Assembly: GCF_017916325.1 (NCBI RefSeq)
Contig: NC_090143.1
Span: forward strand, 387,501 to 451,500
Length of the DNA: 64,000 bases
Source: Leishmania martiniquensis
Taxonomy: Eukaryota > Euglenozoa > Kinetoplastea > Trypanosomatida > Trypanosomatidae
Reading direction: 5' to 3'
Under the pieces are notes generated by a model. The model was not told the origin of the DNA. It saw only the letters and a program-made list of their open reading frames with translations, and did no database searches. Below, in pieces: positions 1 through 12,338 of this stretch. Position numbers and translations under genes: made by a program. Every line of letters starts with the position of its first letter. Position 1 is the stretch's first letter.

Positions 1-1
1 C

Positions 2-3000
2 GTCTACAAGGACACCGAGGGCGGGCGGCACGGCCCTCGCGGCGGCCGAGTCGACCTTGGTCGCGTAGTAACGCAACTGCAGCCCGCTATCTGCGACACC
101 CTCGACGCGGGCGTAGACAATGTTGCGACCGACCGGGTTGTCCTTGTCGGCCTCAGACGTTCCACCGGCGGCTGGAGGTGTGTTCGCTGACGAGGATTCA
201 GCAGCAGCAGCAGCGATGCGCCACACCGACCCCTTCAAATCTGCCGGAATAAGTATGCCATGCGACGCGCTGCTCCGATCTCTCCCAGAGAGGTATGCAG
301 CCGGCCCGTCATCAGCAGCCGCGGCTGCGGGGGCCTCCACGAGTTCCAGCCATTGCGAGTCCGGCGGGAGAGGCAGCATCGTCACACACGCGCTACCGTC
401 AGCTTCGACAGAAAGCTTCACAACGCCAGCGCTGCGGTGTGCTCTCCGTCGCGACGTCTCATGGGCGTCACCCGCAGCAGCAGCCTCCATCGTCACCGTC
501 GCCAGTCGACTGCCCACGAACCGCAGTGACACCACCGGCAGTGGAAACTTCACCGCCACGACGCACCCTTGGAGAAGAAAGAGGCACTCCGTCGCAGCTG
601 ATGAGGCGGCAGTAAAGCAGATGACGCCGTGGCGGGCACTCACGTCAAGCAGACGGACGCTTGCCTGCACGGCTGACGACACCGGTGCAGCGGTCAGGCA
701 TCGGTCCAGGTGGAGCGGCAGCACAGGTCCGAGAGGAGTGGTGGTCTCTGCGTCCGCTGCCCTCCCCGCTGCCGTTGTCGCTCCTTCTGCGACGCCCATC
801 CGCGTCATGTACAAGTCCAAGGTGGCACCCTCCAGCACATCAATCAGCGTCGTGCGACCTGTCCTCTTAGAGGACATCAGCACAACACCGTGCGGGGTGC
901 GGCCAGCCCTCGATTCCGCGCTGTTGCTCTTGCGCAGCAGGGACGTCCGCGCGCCCATCGTGCGTGAGCAGGGCGCCAGCGACGGCGGCCAAATCCGGTG
1001 GTGCTGGTGCTGCCCCGCGGTATTGCCGGCCTCGCCGTCAGCGGTGCTCCAAGGAAGCGCCTGGGTAGACATGTCGATCCCGGTGAATGTAAAGAGCGAT
1101 GGGAGGTGGGCGGCCGTGGCCGTCAGCTCCGCCGCGTACAGCGACGAGACATCGTGAAACCGGACGAGACCCACCGGCCAGAGCATCGCCAGTCCCTCCG
1201 CCTTGTTGGCAACGAGCCAGCGAGCCTCTACAGGGGAGGGCGGCAGGCGCGCCGTTGCGACAATCAACCGCAGCGCCGCTGCAGCAGACGAGGGTTCACC
1301 GTTGAAGGTGCTACCGTCCCGTGCAGGCGTGCGGCGAAGCAGCAGGACCGAGAGCAGCGGCAACGTCGCCTCCTCCGTCTCTGGATCAGTGTCGCCAACA
1401 GCCGTCAGCGAGGTCATGGCAACAACAGTATCAGTACTGGGGCTCACGAACGGCAGGGTGAATTGGCTAGACCACTCCGTAAAGGCCTCTGCAGGGCATG
1501 ATGTGGCGCCAGCAGAGGATGCCGCCGGCGAGGCCGGGAAGAACGATTCTGTGGGATATGTTGTGTACCACACCGCCGCCGCTGTGTCGCTCGTGCACCT
1601 GCCCTGCGACGGCGGCGCGGCTCTCTCCTCTTCCGCCCCCACAATATGCGACAGGAAGCGGTGGTTGTTGAGCGTTACCTCGGCTGGGAGGAAAACGAGG
1701 GCGGTAAAGCCCGCGGTATCCGTCGCGGTCGCTGGCGTGGTCACCGCTGTTGTGGGTAGCGTCCCCAGCTCCGTCAAGGGCAGCAGCGGCGTCGGATGCC
1801 CGGCCATGTACGGCTGGAGTCGCGGCAGACCACCTTCCTGAATCAGTGGTTGAAGGTGGCGGGCGAGCACCTGGCGCACCACCCGCAGCGTGTTCTCGTC
1901 ACGGGCGTCGAAATTGAAGACGTTGTTGAGTGCCTCGTAGATGCCGTCTTGCGGATAGCGCGACATGTGCTTAACCACGGCAATCAGCTCACGGAGCGAG
2001 AAAGGGTAGGTCAGGTTCCCTTGCGTGAAAGCACCCTGTAGCTCAAGAAAGGCCAGAACGAGGCGCCTCAGTAACGGCCGCGGCAGGGTTGGCGCGTAGA
2101 CAGTCAAGATGGACAGCTGCGACGCCGCGTCCGGGTTGCCCATCACGTACGCGGCGAAGAGGTCGCCGCACTCTCGGAAAAAGTCGTTGCCGTGAAACGG
2201 AAAGCCGGGCGGGTTGGCCAGCACAATAATGCGAAAGTCGGGGTGGATCGCGATGCGCTGCGTCGCCCCTGCCGCCGCTGTTGGAGGCAGCTCCATCGCA
2301 GGGTCGCAGATCTGCCGCCCGTCACCGAGACGCATCTCGCGGTCCTCGATCAGGCCCTTCAGCACCTGCACCACCTCCACCGGCGCCTTATCGATCTCAT
2401 CCACCACAAGGCAATGACCTCGCTGGACCGCCTTCACCAGCGGCGAGTCCTCCCACACGACCTTGCCGGCCTCTACCGTTGGGTTGATCGTCAAGCTGCC
2501 CACAGTTGTGTCACGGTGCAGCTGAATGTAGTGCCGTGGGATGCCAAGGCGCGAGAGAAAGGCGTCCACCACCTTATTCTTTCCCACGCCCTGGTTGCCA
2601 ATAAGAAGGATATTGCTGCCCATGGCGTACTGCTTCGCCAGCCAAGCCAAGATGCACTCATGCACTCGATTCGCATGAAACCCGGTGACGTACGGCACCA
2701 GGGCCAGCTCCTCCTGAGTGTACGCGCGAGAGAGCTGCAGCACCGGCTCGCCGTTCACGCTCCACACTCGACTCGAGCTCGTGGAAGCAGCGCCGCTGGT
2801 GTGGGAGGCGTCATTGGTGGCCATAAGAACTTCGCACCCCGCACTCAGTACCGTTGATATTGCGTCACCGCGTCCTGTCCCCGTGCGGGCGCTCGGCTCT
2901 GCCAGCCCGCAGGTCTCCAGCGCGTGTCGCACCTTGGTAGCGGCGACGCCCGTCATCAGCGGTAGCAGCAGCGCGTTGCACACACTCTCCTCGATGCGAG

Positions 3001-6000
3001 ATGGGTAATGCACGGCGAACCGGACGAGGTGGCGCAGCTGTCGGAGGCTGAGCTGCGGCATCTTGCCGTCTGTGGAGTGAAGCTCCTCCAGCTTATTGCG
3101 CAGCTGGACAAGTTGCCCTACAACTGCCTCGATGCGCTGCTGGGTCACCACTGGCGCCTCATGCTTCCGCCACGCCTCTGCCTCCAGTGCACGTGCCTCT
3201 GCCTGCGCGACCTGCTGCAGCACTGGCCCTAGCGCATCCTCGCCGGTTTCCGGCATCGCTACCATGCGGAATAGCGTTGTGAGGTCTTGTGTGATGAAGA
3301 AGTCCCGCCCGCCTCGGCTGCCGGCCGCACCACCGCCACCGCCGCTGGCGGGGAGGGGCGGACGCGCAGTGGCCACAACTCGAAAACAGGGGTGCACTGG
3401 GAAGATTCTCCGCGCCCGCATGTCCGCATCGCTCGGCTGCCACAGCACCGCCCCGGTATTCGGGTCGCGCTCCGTGAGCCGCTCCTTCAGCAGGCTGTAC
3501 TCCATCGGAGGCTTCAGGATTGTACCGTCCGCCAGCACGGCATTCTGGTCCACGAGGAGCTGTTGTAAGGACGACAGCATGCCGCTCGGCAACTTCTCTA
3601 TGCCATCCAGCACGACCAGCTCGCCGAAGACAGCAGCGTGCAGCAGTGGCGAATCCTGCCACGTCGTGTCGCCCGTCTTAGGGTCCGTCATGCGCTGCTG
3701 AAAGAGATCCCTGTTCGTCATGTCCGCGTATAGATGCATCGTCGGCGCATGGGCATACCCCAGCAGCCGCCCGAACGCGCGCACCATAGCCGTCTTGCCG
3801 CAGCCGGTGGGGCCGAGCAGGCAGATGTGTTGCCGGCTGGCATGCACCTGCAGCATCGTCTGCAGGACGTGGTAGTGCTCGGTGGTAAAGACTGTGGAAG
3901 GCGCCGCAGTGCTTCTGAGGTACGCCACGACGTCCCGCCCGGCACTGCCGCTCGCGTTCAAGGACCCGCGTGAGGTGAGCGCCTGAGAGCCCATGAAGAC
4001 CTTCAAGGAATACGTCCCCGCGTGGCCAGGATGCGTCGCACTGTGCGCTGCTGTCGCCACCACCGCCTCCGCCACAACGACCGGGACGCCGGAGAATGCC
4101 GTGGTGGATGTACAGTTGCGGAATTGCAGGATATAGTTGCAGGCCTGCTGCACTGGCAGTGGGACGCCAGCGGCCGTCGCGGCCCCCGAAACGAGCTGGG
4201 CGGAGCGAATGTAGGCACGCGCTGCCGCTGCGCAGCGAGGCTCGCCATCCGCTGCCACGAAGCCTTCTCCCAGCACGACAGCGCGCAGCCTTTCACTCAC
4301 ACGCGACTTCTTGGCGGGTGGCTCGCGCTCGTGGTGGCCATGCGAGGGATGTACATGGCTACCCTCACGGCTGGATCGGCGAGCATGCGCGTTACTGGCG
4401 GTGAGATCAGCGGCGAGAAGCAAAGGCGGATACACGTGGCAATGCTGAAGCACCTCTGCGTACTGCGCCAGTCGGCGGTGGTACTCTTCGACGCTCGCGT
4501 ATCCGGTTGCCGTGGCACCAGCGCCGATGCGGGTGAGTTGGCGGGCGTAGTACGGCCACGGAAAGCCACGCATGACAGCCTCGCCTACCGGCATATCGGG
4601 GAAGATGGCGAGATGCTGGGCAACGGTGGCGAGGGCCCAGTTGTCCAGCTCCTGAAGAGGGCTGCTCGCCGCAGCGGCGCCGCTGCTGCAGGGACTGTCC
4701 GCATCCTCCTCACCCACGGTGGCGTCAGCGTCGCCCCCGAAGAGCTGCTCTACTGCATCATTGCTGTCGTACATGGTAGCAACCCGGCTACTCCCACGGT
4801 CACGCACCGGCGTTGCCGAAGTAGCTTTCTTCCTGCTCGGCCTGCTCAGCTGGAAATCACGCGTAGAGTCGTTGATAGCGGTGATGGTCGCGCGCAGCTT
4901 CACCACCTGTGCGAAGCGAGCCGAATGCTCCTCCTGCAGCTTTGCCACCTGCGCCTTCCGCTTGTGGCTGCTGCTGATGCTCTCGCCATCAGCGCTCACA
5001 GCCAAAGCGCTCACCACGGACGATGACGGCCACACCACTGGCATCGGCGTGCGGACATAGAGGCACTGAAAGCGCGAGCGCAGCGGAGGATCAAGGGGGT
5101 TGCCCTCATAAGGCGGCACCGGCACTGTAATGCCGATCACATGGAACTTTTCTGAAACGCGCACCAGGCCCATCTGAGCGAGCTCATGCTTCGCTTCAGC
5201 GATCAGCTCGGCGTTCGGCATTCCCCCGCTTGTGGGCTGCTGCAGATGCCCCCGCTGTTGAAGCTTTGACTCGTACAGCTTCCGCAACAGCGAATCGTAG
5301 CGTGCCGGGTGAATGAGAACGGAGCCGTTGTCGAGGTGCATCTCGCGGTTTTCGAGGAGGTTGTTGATCACCGGCAGGACATTGCGCTCCACTTGCGTTA
5401 AGCCCTCTAGCACTAGTAGCTGACCCTCAACGGCAGCCGAGACGGCGCTTTGGTCGTCGTAGATGAGGCTGCCATTTCGAATTTCGCGGCGCTGCTTCAA
5501 GTCGCTCTCCGTGACGTCGCTGTTGAGGTTCACGACCCGAATCTCGCGGCGGGTGAGGTGGCTGTAAAGCATCACCAGCCACCGCATGGCGGGTCTAGGG
5601 TCACCGATGAGACACATGTCCTGGCCCAGCTGCTCCTTCTGCGCGATCCAGCGGAGGTAGCTCCGCGTGAGCGGGTCCTGCACACTGAAGAACATGTTCT
5701 CCTCGACGGCTGCATTGTCTCTCAAGGACGGTAAGCCGCCGCGGGGGTTCATGGTACTCTCCTGCGCGTCGACCGAAGCAATCGGTTGAAGGTACCGCGC
5801 GGTGTGATCGACGCCGGGGGAGGTCCAGACTACCCGCTCGGGGTGCACCGCGTAGTCCGGCACGGGGATCACCACATCGCCGATGGACAGTTGGGTGCTG
5901 CATGGCACCGCCACGCAATCCTGCGGCATCGTTGGAGTCCCGGCGTGCTGCACGCCTGCCCGTGAGGTCGCTGCTGCTCTGTCGCCCCCGCTAGATCTAC

Positions 6001-6256
6001 GAAGTAGCTGCGAGAGCTCCAGGGGTGAGGATCGATAGTGCCGCCGCGACCAGGCACAGGCGTTGCCACTGCAGTAGGGCAAAAGGGCAGGCTGTGGCTG
6101 AGCAAATGTGCCGTGCGACAACAATGTCACGGCCGGTGAAACACTGTCGAGGAGGCGCGAGACGATGCTGGGGCGGTAGTGGAGACAAGAGAGAGACATA
6201 AGGGGTAGTAGCGGAGCGCAGCACCTGAGATGGCGGGAAAGACGGCGTAAGAGCAT
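2..6256 (-). CDS. VWA8: VWA8-like mitochondrial AAA+ ATPase, C-terminus beyond the left edge
   Basis: One minus-strand frame is open from 6256 to the window edge, about 2085 residues with no stop. Two clear P-loops are visible: GPTGCGKTA (near 3800) and MGSNILLIGNQGVGKNKV (2570-2623), the latter followed by LVVDEIDKAP, a Walker B-like motif. An earlier degenerate one reads LIGDPRPAMRW (near 5610). GNQGVGKNK plus DEIDKAP is typical of von Willebrand factor A domain-containing protein 8, a multi-AAA mitochondrial ATPase whose VWA domain is C-terminal and would lie left of this window. The start at 6256 gives an Arg/Leu-rich presequence (MLLRRLSRHLRCC) fitting mitochondrial import. An in-frame ATG at 6199 is an alternative, because an AG following a pyrimidine tract lies between the two. 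VWA8 function is poorly known; ATP hydrolysis is inferred from the motifs. Confidence 0.88.
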   Translation of the reverse strand, partial: MLLRRLSRHLRCCAPLLPLMSLSCLHYRPSIVSRLLDSVSPAVTLLSHGTFAQPQPALLPYCSGNACAWSRRHYRSSPLELSQLLRRSSGGDRAAATSRAGVQHAGTPTMPQDCVAVPCSTQLSIGDVVIPVPDYAVHPERVVWTSPGVDHTARYLQPIASVDAQESTMNPRGGLPSLRDNAAVEENMFFSVQDPLTRSYLRWIAQKEQLGQDMCLIGDPRPAMRWLVMLYSHLTRREIRVVNLNSDVTESDLKQRREIRNGSLIYDDQSAVSAAVEGQLLVLEGLTQVERNVLPVINNLLENREMHLDNGSVLIHPARYDSLLRKLYESKLQQRGHLQQPTSGGMPNAELIAEAKHELAQMGLVRVSEKFHVIGITVPVPPYEGNPLDPPLRSRFQCLYVRTPMPVVWPSSSVVSALAVSADGESISSSHKRKAQVAKLQEEHSARFAQVVKLRATITAINDSTRDFQLSRPSRKKATSATPVRDRGSSRVATMYDSNDAVEQLFGGDADATVGEEDADSPCSSGAAAASSPLQELDNWALATVAQHLAIFPDMPVGEAVMRGFPWPYYARQLTRIGAGATATGYASVEEYHRRLAQYAEVLQHCHVYPPLLLAADLTASNAHARRSSREGSHVHPSHGHHEREPPAKKSRVSERLRAVVLGEGFVAADGEPRCAAAARAYIRSAQLVSGAATAAGVPLPVQQACNYILQFRNCTSTTAFSGVPVVVAEAVVATAAHSATHPGHAGTYSLKVFMGSQALTSRGSLNASGSAGRDVVAYLRSTAAPSTVFTTEHYHVLQTMLQVHASRQHICLLGPTGCGKTAMVRAFGRLLGYAHAPTMHLYADMTNRDLFQQRMTDPKTGDTTWQDSPLLHAAVFGELVVLDGIEKLPSGMLSSLQQLLVDQNAVLADGTILKPPMEYSLLKERLTERDPNTGAVLWQPSDADMRARRIFPVHPCFRVVATARPPLPASGGGGGAAGSRGGRDFFITQDLTTLFRMVAMPETGEDALGPVLQQVAQAEARALEAEAWRKHEAPVVTQQRIEAVVGQLVQLRNKLEELHSTDGKMPQLSLRQLRHLVRFAVHYPSRIEESVCNALLLPLMTGVAATKVRHALETCGLAEPSARTGTGRGDAISTVLSAGCEVLMATNDASHTSGAASTSSSRVWSVNGEPVLQLSRAYTQEELALVPYVTGFHANRVHECILAWLAKQYAMGSNILLIGNQGVGKNKVVDAFLSRLGIPRHYIQLHRDTTVGSLTINPTVEAGKVVWEDSPLVKAVQRGHCLVVDEIDKAPVEVVQVLKGLIEDREMRLGDGRQICDPAMELPPTAAAGATQRIAIHPDFRIIVLANPPGFPFHGNDFFRECGDLFAAYVMGNPDAASQLSILTVYAPTLPRPLLRRLVLAFLELQGAFTQGNLTYPFSLRELIAVVKHMSRYPQDGIYEALNNVFNFDARDENTLRVVRQVLARHLQPLIQEGGLPRLQPYMAGHPTPLLPLTELGTLPTTAVTTPATATDTAGFTALVFLPAEVTLNNHRFLSHIVGAEEERAAPPSQGRCTSDTAAAVWYTTYPTESFFPASPAASSAGATSCPAEAFTEWSSQFTLPFVSPSTDTVVAMTSLTAVGDTDPETEEATLPLLSVLLLRRTPARDGSTFNGEPSSAAAALRLIVATARLPPSPVEARWLVANKAEGLAMLWPVGLVRFHDVSSLYAAELTATAAHLPSLFTFTGIDMSTQALPWSTADGEAGNTAGQHQHHRIWPPSLAPCSRTMGARTSLLRKSNSAESRAGRTPHGVVLMSSKRTGRTTLIDVLEGATLDLYMTRMGVAEGATTAAGRAADAETTTPLGPVLPLHLDRCLTAAPVSSAVQASVRLLDVSARHGVICFTAASSAATECLFLLQGCVVAVKFPLPVVSLRFVGSRLATVTMEAAAAGDAHETSRRRAHRSAGVVKLSVEADGSACVTMLPLPPDSQWLELVEAPAAAAADDGPAAYLSGRDRSSASHGILIPADLKGSVWRIAAAAAESSSANTPPAAGGTSEADKDNPVGRNIVYARVEGVADSGLQLRYYATKVDSAAARAVPPALGVLVD

Positions 6257-8313
6257 GGAATGCCAAAGCGCCGAGGCAGCGACGAGAGAGAAAGAAGAGA
6301 GCGACGAGGGGCGACAGCGGAGCGGCACCCCTGCTTTGGCTTTGCACTCTCACCGTTGTTGCTGTTGTTGTCGATCTCCTGCCCTTTGAGCAGGAAGGCA
6401 CCGAAAAAAAAAACCCTGGAATGTGCTTGATGACGAGGCAGCCGCAAGCAGTTCAGGACGGCGATGGTGGCGGCGGTAAGCTAATGAGGAGTGGAGGGGA
6501 AGGAAGAGGGGGCACAGATGGCTGGCCGCACCATCACCTCAGAGATTCCTTTGCAGGTGCCGCAATCCTTCTTGGCGGATGTTGGGAGATACACGTTTCT
6601 ATGTGCGTGTGTGTGGGAGGGAGGGTGGAGGGGAGGGGGAGGGAAAGCAGCGTATAGAAAGAGAGACAGCGGTGGGATGGAATGGTGTTGGAGACCTCGA
6701 GGCGAGGGATGCAGGCAGGGCGCCCGAAAAGAACAGAAAAGCGGCGTTTATCGTGCGACATCAAGGAAAAAATGGGGGTGGGTGCAGGGAGAGTGTACGA
6801 GAGGGAGGGCACAGCATCACGGGCGACGCAGGTGCGGGCGGCCATCTACAACAGCGGCGCATCGATGCATCGCACGTACAGAGGAAAAGGGGGCCGGTGC
6901 CGCACACTGAGGCACGCCGCACATGCCCCCTGTGCCCGCTGCGTGACGGCTTTGATGGGAAACGTTTTACCATACGCGTCAAGTCGCCCACGTCGCTCAC
7001 ACGTAACGCACCGGCAGCTCATCTCCTGTTGCCTGTGCGTCACGTTGATTCAACCCGCCGCGCTTCGCAACCGTCGCCAACAAGGCAAGCCCGTGTGCGT
7101 ACATGCACACGCAGGCGTGTACGGCCTTCGCTCCTTTCGTTTTCTCTTCAGTCGATGTGTGCGCGCGCGCGCGCGTGTGTGTGTACGTTTGCATTGCTTT
7201 GTTGCTGTCGTTAAATAGGAATAACAAAAGCGCCCATTCCCACGTAGAAACAAAGTCTCAGATAGGCGGGCGCAGAAAGAGAGAGAGGGGGGGAGACGGA
7301 GGGAGGAGGGGTGATGAAGCTCCGAATAGTTAAAAACAAAGACGAAATAGAGAAAAGGCACTAAAAAGGCGGAAGCGGGATATACCCGCCGTGTAGCATA
7401 GAGCGTTGGAGGAGCGGTGCAAACATGTACATGTACCCCAGTGCGGTTGAAGAGGGATGTACGTACACGATGCAAAGAGGTAGGAGGGAAAAGGGGGAAG
7501 CATGAGCACACTTAAATGGTGCGAAGAGCGCTAGCATGACATCTCTGTACAGATCGCGGAAGACAAAACGAGAAAAAATGGGGGAGGCGCACTGCTTCGG
7601 TGGAAAAGCCGGGAGGTGAAGCACGGAAAGCTCCTCTTCCTCCTCTGCTGCTGCTTCCACCACCATCACCACCATCACCATCACTCTCTCTCTTCCTATT
7701 GGCCCTTGTGGTGCGATTCCTCAAAACGTACAAGGGGAACAAAATAAATCAGAGATACAGCAAACGAACACAAGGAGAAAAAAAAAGAAGAGGGCGCCGA
7801 AAAATTGAGTGAGAGAGAGAGAGACCGAAGCAACAATGAAGCGAAAAAAAAAGAAAAAGCAAAGCCGCAGCCGACGCCAGAGGGAAGCGGCGGCCAATAC
7901 TGTTGCGTGTACCGGCGCATCTGCGTGAAGCAGGGCACCATCGACGTGGAAGAGAAGGACGAGAAGGGAAGAGACGTGGGGAGGAGGGAGGGAGGGGAGG
8001 GATCGAGGACGGGAGCACGAGAGCGATGTTCAACGTGCAAAGAGCTTTGAGGCGCCAAAGTTTCTCTTCGCAGCGCACGTGCTCACGGGTTTTCTCCCAT
8101 CTTTCTGCCTCCGGTTTCTTCCTTCCGTCGACTCCTATGGCAGGGTCGCCCTCCGCTTCCTCTGCATCAGACTGTGTGCTGATGCGCGTAGCTTCCACGG
8201 CGGGCACGCATAAAAAGGGGTCCGTTCTCCCTCCCCCAATACCTCACTGCTCCCAAGCACAGATGTACAGAGGGAGGGAGAGAGAGACTCGCACTTGCAT
8301 GCACACTTCACCT
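6257..8313. other. Intergenic region between CPB and VWA8 (CPB 3' UTR side)
   Basis: I see no credible gene. It holds the first copy of the 176-bp duplicated block (6774-6949), an alternating GT/GC tract around 7155-7185, and long purine tracts that are pyrimidine tracts on the transcribed minus strand. One of these, a T-run on the minus strand at 6406-6416, is suitable for the trans-splicing acceptor of VWA8. Confidence 0.6.
6774..6949. repeat. 176-bp direct repeat, copy 1
   Basis: Identical, without gaps, to 9837-10012 in the same orientation (constant offset 3063). The pair brackets the CPB gene and looks like the remnant of intergenic DNA shared by tandem CPB copies. Confidence 0.92.
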
Positions 8314-10514
<2,201 letters not shown>

Positions 10515-12338
10515 CTAATGTAGCATGGCATCTCGATGGATTTGCTTAACCTTGGCTATCAGTGCAGCGCACCAGCGCTTGTGACGACTCAGAAGCAACG
10601 CGTCCTCTTGCACCTGCTCTGGCTCCTCCAATTCAGGCGGCCTTATTTCACAGCCCCGGCCGGCAATTGCTGCGCCGACATCCGCCTCTGCACGCTCCCT
10701 TCGCAGCTGCTGCCACTCGCGATGGCGCCGCTCCTGGCGCTGCCGCAGATCTGCCCAGACTTTTGGCAGCCTTTCCTTAGCAAGTCGCTGTAGTGCAGGG
10801 TCGGTGCGAGGAAGGCTCAAGGCGAGAGCGACAGAGAGCACCCCCTGCGCAACCGCCTCTGGGTTGTAGCCGCCCTCCAGTACAACGATCAGCCCCACAG
10901 TCCGTTCGTCATGCAGGCACCACCCCTTCAGCCGCGACAGGACGGAGGCAAACCCACCCTCCACCGCCATCTTGCCTAGCGGATCGCCGTAGGCGACATC
11001 AAAGCCCAATGACACCAGGACCAGGTCAGGTCGGAACTGGGCCAGCCGCGGCAAAAATATTTCCTCCAAGACAGAGTTCATCAAGTGGTCAGAGATGACC
11101 TGTTCACATTGTGTCGGCTGTTGTGCGTTGGTGTGTACAGCCACATTGCAGATGCCGCCTTTGGAGGCGGCGTCCCGACTCCCTCCCACGTACGCCGTAT
11201 CGCCACGACCGTCAAATGGATAGAACCGCCTTTCATCATAGCGATGAAGCGACAGATAGAGTAGCGAAGCGGGGTCGCACGCATCCTCAACAAAAGAGGC
11301 GGTGCCCTCGCCGAAGTGAACATCCAGGTCGAGAATTGCAATGCGTGGAGGGCCAGAGGGCAACACTGATGCGTGCCGAGTGCGCAGTTGCTGAGCTGCA
11401 ATAGCAACGTTGTTGACCAGGCAAAAACCGCTCGGCTTTGACGCCGTGCAGTGATGCCCCGGCGGCCGCACAAGACAGAATGACACGAGAGGCAGCGCGC
11501 GCCCAGTAGTGCTGGAGGTGTTGCTGGACCGGGAAGCCGCCAAACCGCGAAGTGCGGCGACGCTCGCATCGATCACAGCACCCGCCGAGAGCAGAGCAGC
11601 TACGCTGCTCGTCTCGTCGCTGCAGTAAACGTCGCTTTTCAAGCTTGTCAGTGCCGCTCCGCTCTTCACGAAATCGTCGTAAACTCGTGGGTCTTGAAAG
11701 GAGCAAACTTCTTCATAGGTGGCGAGCCGTGCAGGTATCCATTGCGAGCGGTTCGCTGCACTTATCGATGGTGCTGCTCGGCCCAAGTCCGGCTCCAAGC
11801 TCCCATCCATATGCATCGTAAAGGGAACCAGTAGCTCAGCAGGCAGAACGTCGCACGCGCGCTCGCAGCTCTGAAGAGTCTCGATTGCACGCTGCAGACG
11901 GTGCGGCGTTTCCGGGGAACGGTTGGTCTCAGAGCGATGCAGCAGCATACGGGCGTCAAAACACCACCCCACCGTGATGTCGGGAGGCTGCGGTGCAGCC
12001 TCACTCGTCGCGCTGCTCAAAACAGCGGCGTCGGTGCTTTGCGGTGATGTGTCGCTGTCCCCTGCATCAGTGCAAGCGCTCCCTGTAATATAATACACAC
12101 CCTTGTCTACTAGCTTGCCCATGAGCGCAAGCTCTTGGTTGTCAACGAGGCACAGGCCAGTCGACGATGAGCCTGTGGAGCATCGTGCCCGCAAGCCCAC
12201 TCGCCCAGCTACAGCCTCAAGCGGCTCTCTAAGATCGCCTTTTCTAATATGCGCTTCAGTTTCAAGCTGAGGAAGTTGAAAGCGTCGCACAATTACGGTG
12301 CCATTCAGCTCAGGACGTGCAAAACGTGGTGGCGGCAT
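10515..12338 (-). CDS. Histone deacetylase, class II-like (trypanosomatid DAC4-like)
   Basis: 607 residues from the ATG at 12338; the open frame extends further upstream but without an ATG. Arginase/deacetylase-fold motifs appear in order: RPPGHH (291-296), FCLVNN (305-310), DLDVHFG (337-343), VSLGFDVAYGDPLG (442-455) and LEGGYN (487-492). The expected Zn ligands Asp339, His341 and Asp447 are present. The usual second His of the HHG motif is Phe342; that position is not a Zn ligand. The N-terminal ~200 residues are variable and low in motif content. The family removes acetyl groups from histone or other lysines using Zn2+. The position between CPB and STI1 matches a histone deacetylase locus I remember on Leishmania chromosome 8; which paralogue (DAC3 or DAC4) is inference. 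Confidence 0.93.
   Translation of the reverse strand: MPPPRFARPELNGTVIVRRFQLPQLETEAHIRKGDLREPLEAVAGRVGLRARCSTGSSSTGLCLVDNQELALMGKLVDKGVYYITGSACTDAGDSDTSPQSTDAAVLSSATSEAAPQPPDITVGWCFDARMLLHRSETNRSPETPHRLQRAIETLQSCERACDVLPAELLVPFTMHMDGSLEPDLGRAAPSISAANRSQWIPARLATYEEVCSFQDPRVYDDFVKSGAALTSLKSDVYCSDETSSVAALLSAGAVIDASVAALRGLAASRSSNTSSTTGRALPLVSFCLVRPPGHHCTASKPSGFCLVNNVAIAAQQLRTRHASVLPSGPPRIAILDLDVHFGEGTASFVEDACDPASLLYLSLHRYDERRFYPFDGRGDTAYVGGSRDAASKGGICNVAVHTNAQQPTQCEQVISDHLMNSVLEEIFLPRLAQFRPDLVLVSLGFDVAYGDPLGKMAVEGGFASVLSRLKGWCLHDERTVGLIVVLEGGYNPEAVAQGVLSVALALSLPRTDPALQRLAKERLPKVWADLRQRQERRHREWQQLRRERAEADVGAAIAGRGCEIRPPELEEPEQVQEDALLLSRHKRWCAALIAKVKQIHRDAMLH

Noticed and set aside
120..1157. Plus-strand 345-residue open frame
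   Set aside because: Antisense to the continuous VWA8-like frame; Ala/Ser-rich composition and no homology-like motifs.
2192..5026. Plus-strand open frames opposite VWA8 (221 and 334 residues)
   Set aside because: Shadow frames caused by high GC; the minus-strand frame carries Walker motifs throughout.
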